DNA of 64,000 nucleotides, taken from assembly GCF_000227745.2 (NCBI RefSeq), contig NC_018012.1, positions 2,340,501 through 2,404,500 on the forward strand, written 5' to 3'. Position 1 is the first letter of the stretch; every line of letters starts with the position of its first letter. Shown piece after piece: positions 62,322 through 64,000 of this stretch. Position numbers and translations under genes: made by a program. This stretch comes from Thiocystis violascens DSM 198. GTDB lineage: Bacteria; Pseudomonadota; Gammaproteobacteria; Chromatiales; Chromatiaceae. The notes beneath the pieces were generated by a model. That model did no database searches. It was not told the origin of the DNA and saw nothing but the letters and a program-made list of their open reading frames with translations.

Positions 62322-64000
62322 TCAAAGCATGGACGGATAGCTGGAAATCCCCGGATTCCCCGCGACATTTTTGAGCTTGGGCGTATTCAGCCGCTCGATC
62401 TTGACCGTCTTGACATCGCGCAGATAGGTGGCGACCGTCTCCCAGATCGGCTCGCCCGGCGCCTGACTGCCGACCGTGGCCCAACCGGCGACCACGTAGC
62501 TTTTATCGGCATCGATACGGGTGCCATCGTTCAGCGTCATCTCCTGAATCCGCTCGCCCATGCTCGCCGTGGGATCGCAGACATAATCCAGTCCTCCCAC
62601 GCGCACCATGTCGCCGCCCTGCTGCACGTAGGGATCGGGGTTGAACAGGTTGTCGCCCACATCCTCCAGGATCGCCTTGATCTCGGCGCCGGTCATTTCC
62701 CGACGGTAGGTTTCGGGATAGGTGATGCAGGTCTGATCCATCACGTTGTCCATGGTGATCGCCTGACCGGGCAGCACGGTCGTGCCCCAGCGGAAACCGG
62801 GCGACAGGCTGATCTGGGCGTCCTGTACCTTGATGAGCGCATCGCAGATGACCTGATCGAAGGTGCCGTTGAAATTGCCGCGCCGGAACAGCGTCTCGCC
62901 GGCGGTGGCGAGTTTCTCTTCGAGTTTGTCCCGGTAAGGCGCGCGCACCCCGGCGATGTAGTCGAGCATCCCCTGATCGGGCTTGAGCAGATTCGAGAAG
63001 ACCGGCAGCAGTCGATAGCGGAAATCGCGCAGCTTGCCATCCTTCACGTCCAGATCCATCACGCCCAAGAATTTACCATTGGAACCGGCGTTGGTAACCA
63101 GCGTCTTGCCGCTGGCGTTCTCGACCAGGGTCGGGGCCGGCATACCGTCATGGGTGTGCCCGCCGAAGATGACATCGATCCCGGTGACCCGCGAGGCCAT
63201 CTTCAGATCCACATCCATGCCGTTGTGCGAGAGCACCACCACCAGATCCGGCGTCTCCTCCTCGCGCACCTTGTCGACCATTTCCTGCATCCGTCCGTCC
63301 TCGATGCCGAAGGTCCAATCCGGGATGAACCGCGACGGATTGGCGATCGGGGTATAGGGGAACGCCTGTCCGATGACCGCGACCTTGACCCCGCCGACTT
63401 CCTTGACCGTGTAAGGCTTGAAGGCCAGCCCCAGATCCTCGTCGAACCCGGCGAAATCGGCGAAGCGATAATCGAACAGCGCCTCCTCGCGGACCTTGAC
63501 GTTCTGCGCCACGAAATCGCCCTTGAAGGCGCCGATGTTGCGGATGACCTCGTCATCCCGATAGGTGAATTCCCAGTGCCCGGTCATGACATCGACCCCA
63601 AGCAGATTGCCGGCGCCGACCATGTCCATGCCGCGCGTCCAGTAGGCGGTGCCCGAGCCCTGCCAGGTATCGCCGCCATCGAGCAGCAGACTGTTACCGT
63701 CCCCGCGCTCCGCGCGCAGACGATCCACCAGCGTTTTCAGATGCGCGAAGCCGCCGACGCTGCCGAATTTCGCTGCGTCCTCGTCGAAGTTCAGATAGGT
63801 GAAGGCATGCGCTTCGATGCCACCGGGCTCGATGCCGAAGTGTTTCAGGAATGCCTCCCCGACCAGATGGGGCGCCTTGCCGAACGCGCCACCGATCCCG
63901 ATATTCACATTCGGTTCACGGAAATGGATGGGGTTCAGTTGGGCATGCGTATCGGTGATGTGCAGGAGCGTCAGGTTGCCGAACTTGGGCACCTCATACA
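62322..64000 (-). CDS. soxB: Thiosulfohydrolase SoxB, 5' end outside the window
   Basis: At least 559 residues are visible and the frame stays open to the window edge (YEVPKFGNLTLLHITDTHAQ), so the twin-arginine signal and first residues are missing. SoxB is the periplasmic di-manganese hydrolase that releases sulfate from the SoxYZ-bound thiosulfonate in thiosulfate oxidation. Metal and active-site motifs: ITDTHAQLNP, LLLDGGDTWQGSG, MTGHWEFTYRDDE (in place of the GNHEF of 5'-nucleotidases), VVLSHNGMDVDL and GHTHDGMPAP. The C-terminal half carries a nucleotidase-like substrate domain. No other sox gene is inside the window. Confidence 0.95.
   Translation of the reverse strand, partial: YEVPKFGNLTLLHITDTHAQLNPIHFREPNVNIGIGGAFGKAPHLVGEAFLKHFGIEPGGIEAHAFTYLNFDEDAAKFGSVGGFAHLKTLVDRLRAERGDGNSLLLDGGDTWQGSGTAYWTRGMDMVGAGNLLGVDVMTGHWEFTYRDDEVIRNIGAFKGDFVAQNVKVREEALFDYRFADFAGFDEDLGLAFKPYTVKEVGGVKVAVIGQAFPYTPIANPSRFIPDWTFGIEDGRMQEMVDKVREEETPDLVVVLSHNGMDVDLKMASRVTGIDVIFGGHTHDGMPAPTLVENASGKTLVTNAGSNGKFLGVMDLDVKDGKLRDFRYRLLPVFSNLLKPDQGMLDYIAGVRAPYRDKLEEKLATAGETLFRRGNFNGTFDQVICDALIKVQDAQISLSPGFRWGTTVLPGQAITMDNVMDQTCITYPETYRREMTGAEIKAILEDVGDNLFNPDPYVQQGGDMVRVGGLDYVCDPTASMGERIQEMTLNDGTRIDADKSYVVAGWATVGSQAPGEPIWETVATYLRDVKTVKIERLNTPKLKNVAGNPGISSYPSML

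Noticed and set aside
1-64000. Search for CRISPR arrays, tRNA and rRNA genes
   Set aside because: No regularly spaced direct repeats of 25-40 bases, no cloverleaf with CCA-end pattern and no rRNA-like conserved stretch were noticed by eye; a covariance-model search would be decisive.

Overview
The window reads as chromosomal DNA of a GC-rich gammaproteobacterium, most likely a purple sulfur bacterium of the Chromatiaceae (Thiocystis/Allochromatium-like). The genus is inferred from family knowledge, not proven. The pointers are a soxB gene at the right edge, an rhd-tusA-dsrE2 sulfur-carrier cluster divergent from cysG, a standalone malate synthase G, and the rluC/rne divergent pair usual in gammaproteobacteria. 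No rRNA, tRNA or CRISPR array was found.

Layout. 1-3.1 kb: end of a PilY1-like pilus gene, a minor pilin, a frameshifted Rpn-family nuclease and a bacteriohemerythrin. 3.3-6.7 kb: an XRE regulator, an unusual acetolactate synthase and a WD40 protein. 7.1-13.0 kb: a sensor kinase, an Rcp1-like receiver and a large hybrid kinase, forming one signalling cluster. 13.1-19.7 kb: glcB, an FmdB-like protein, an AI-2E-type transporter with a small partner, and a LysR regulator divergent from a FadL porin. 19.9-24.2 kb: a PhnA-like protein, a dienelactone hydrolase, rhd-tusA-dsrE2 and cysG. 24.3-25.3 kb: a lytic transglycosylase.

25.4-35.1 kb is the most interesting block: a ten-gene, same-strand Ter stress cassette. 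It has three TerD proteins, a TerA-like protein, TerB, an AIM24-like protein, and enzymes that look like a small biosynthetic pathway (ATP-grasp, two phosphoribosyltransferase-like proteins, a HAD phosphatase, a CitE-like lyase). An IS5-family element (35.2-36.4 kb) lies just beyond it and has cut the 3' end of a DUF29 gene. Two UDP-sugar genes follow (tviB/wbpO and tviC/wbpP-like). Then, at 39.7-44.2 kb, a five-gene minus-strand operon encodes a TelA-like coiled-coil protein, a DUF6384 protein, a large coiled-coil protein, a small helical protein and a BON-LysM protein. TelA and TerD proteins occur together in other bacteria, so the two clusters may be one envelope/metal-stress system.

44.3-55.3 kb is mostly housekeeping: bolA, a low-GC orphan, prfC, a PLP decarboxylase, sppA, a HAD phosphatase, rluC and rne. 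55.4-59.1 kb carries overlapping sulfotransferase, glycosyltransferase and DUF2334 deacetylase-like genes, converging on a low-molecular-weight tyrosine phosphatase. 59.7-62.1 kb is a nested transposon: an IS701-family transposase split by an IS1-family element with an exact 8-bp target duplication. The window ends in soxB (5' end missing).

Several families of short dispersed palindromic repeats fill the intergenic gaps. The commonest has TTAAACCGCGTC-type ends and in places supplies the stop or start codons of neighbouring genes.
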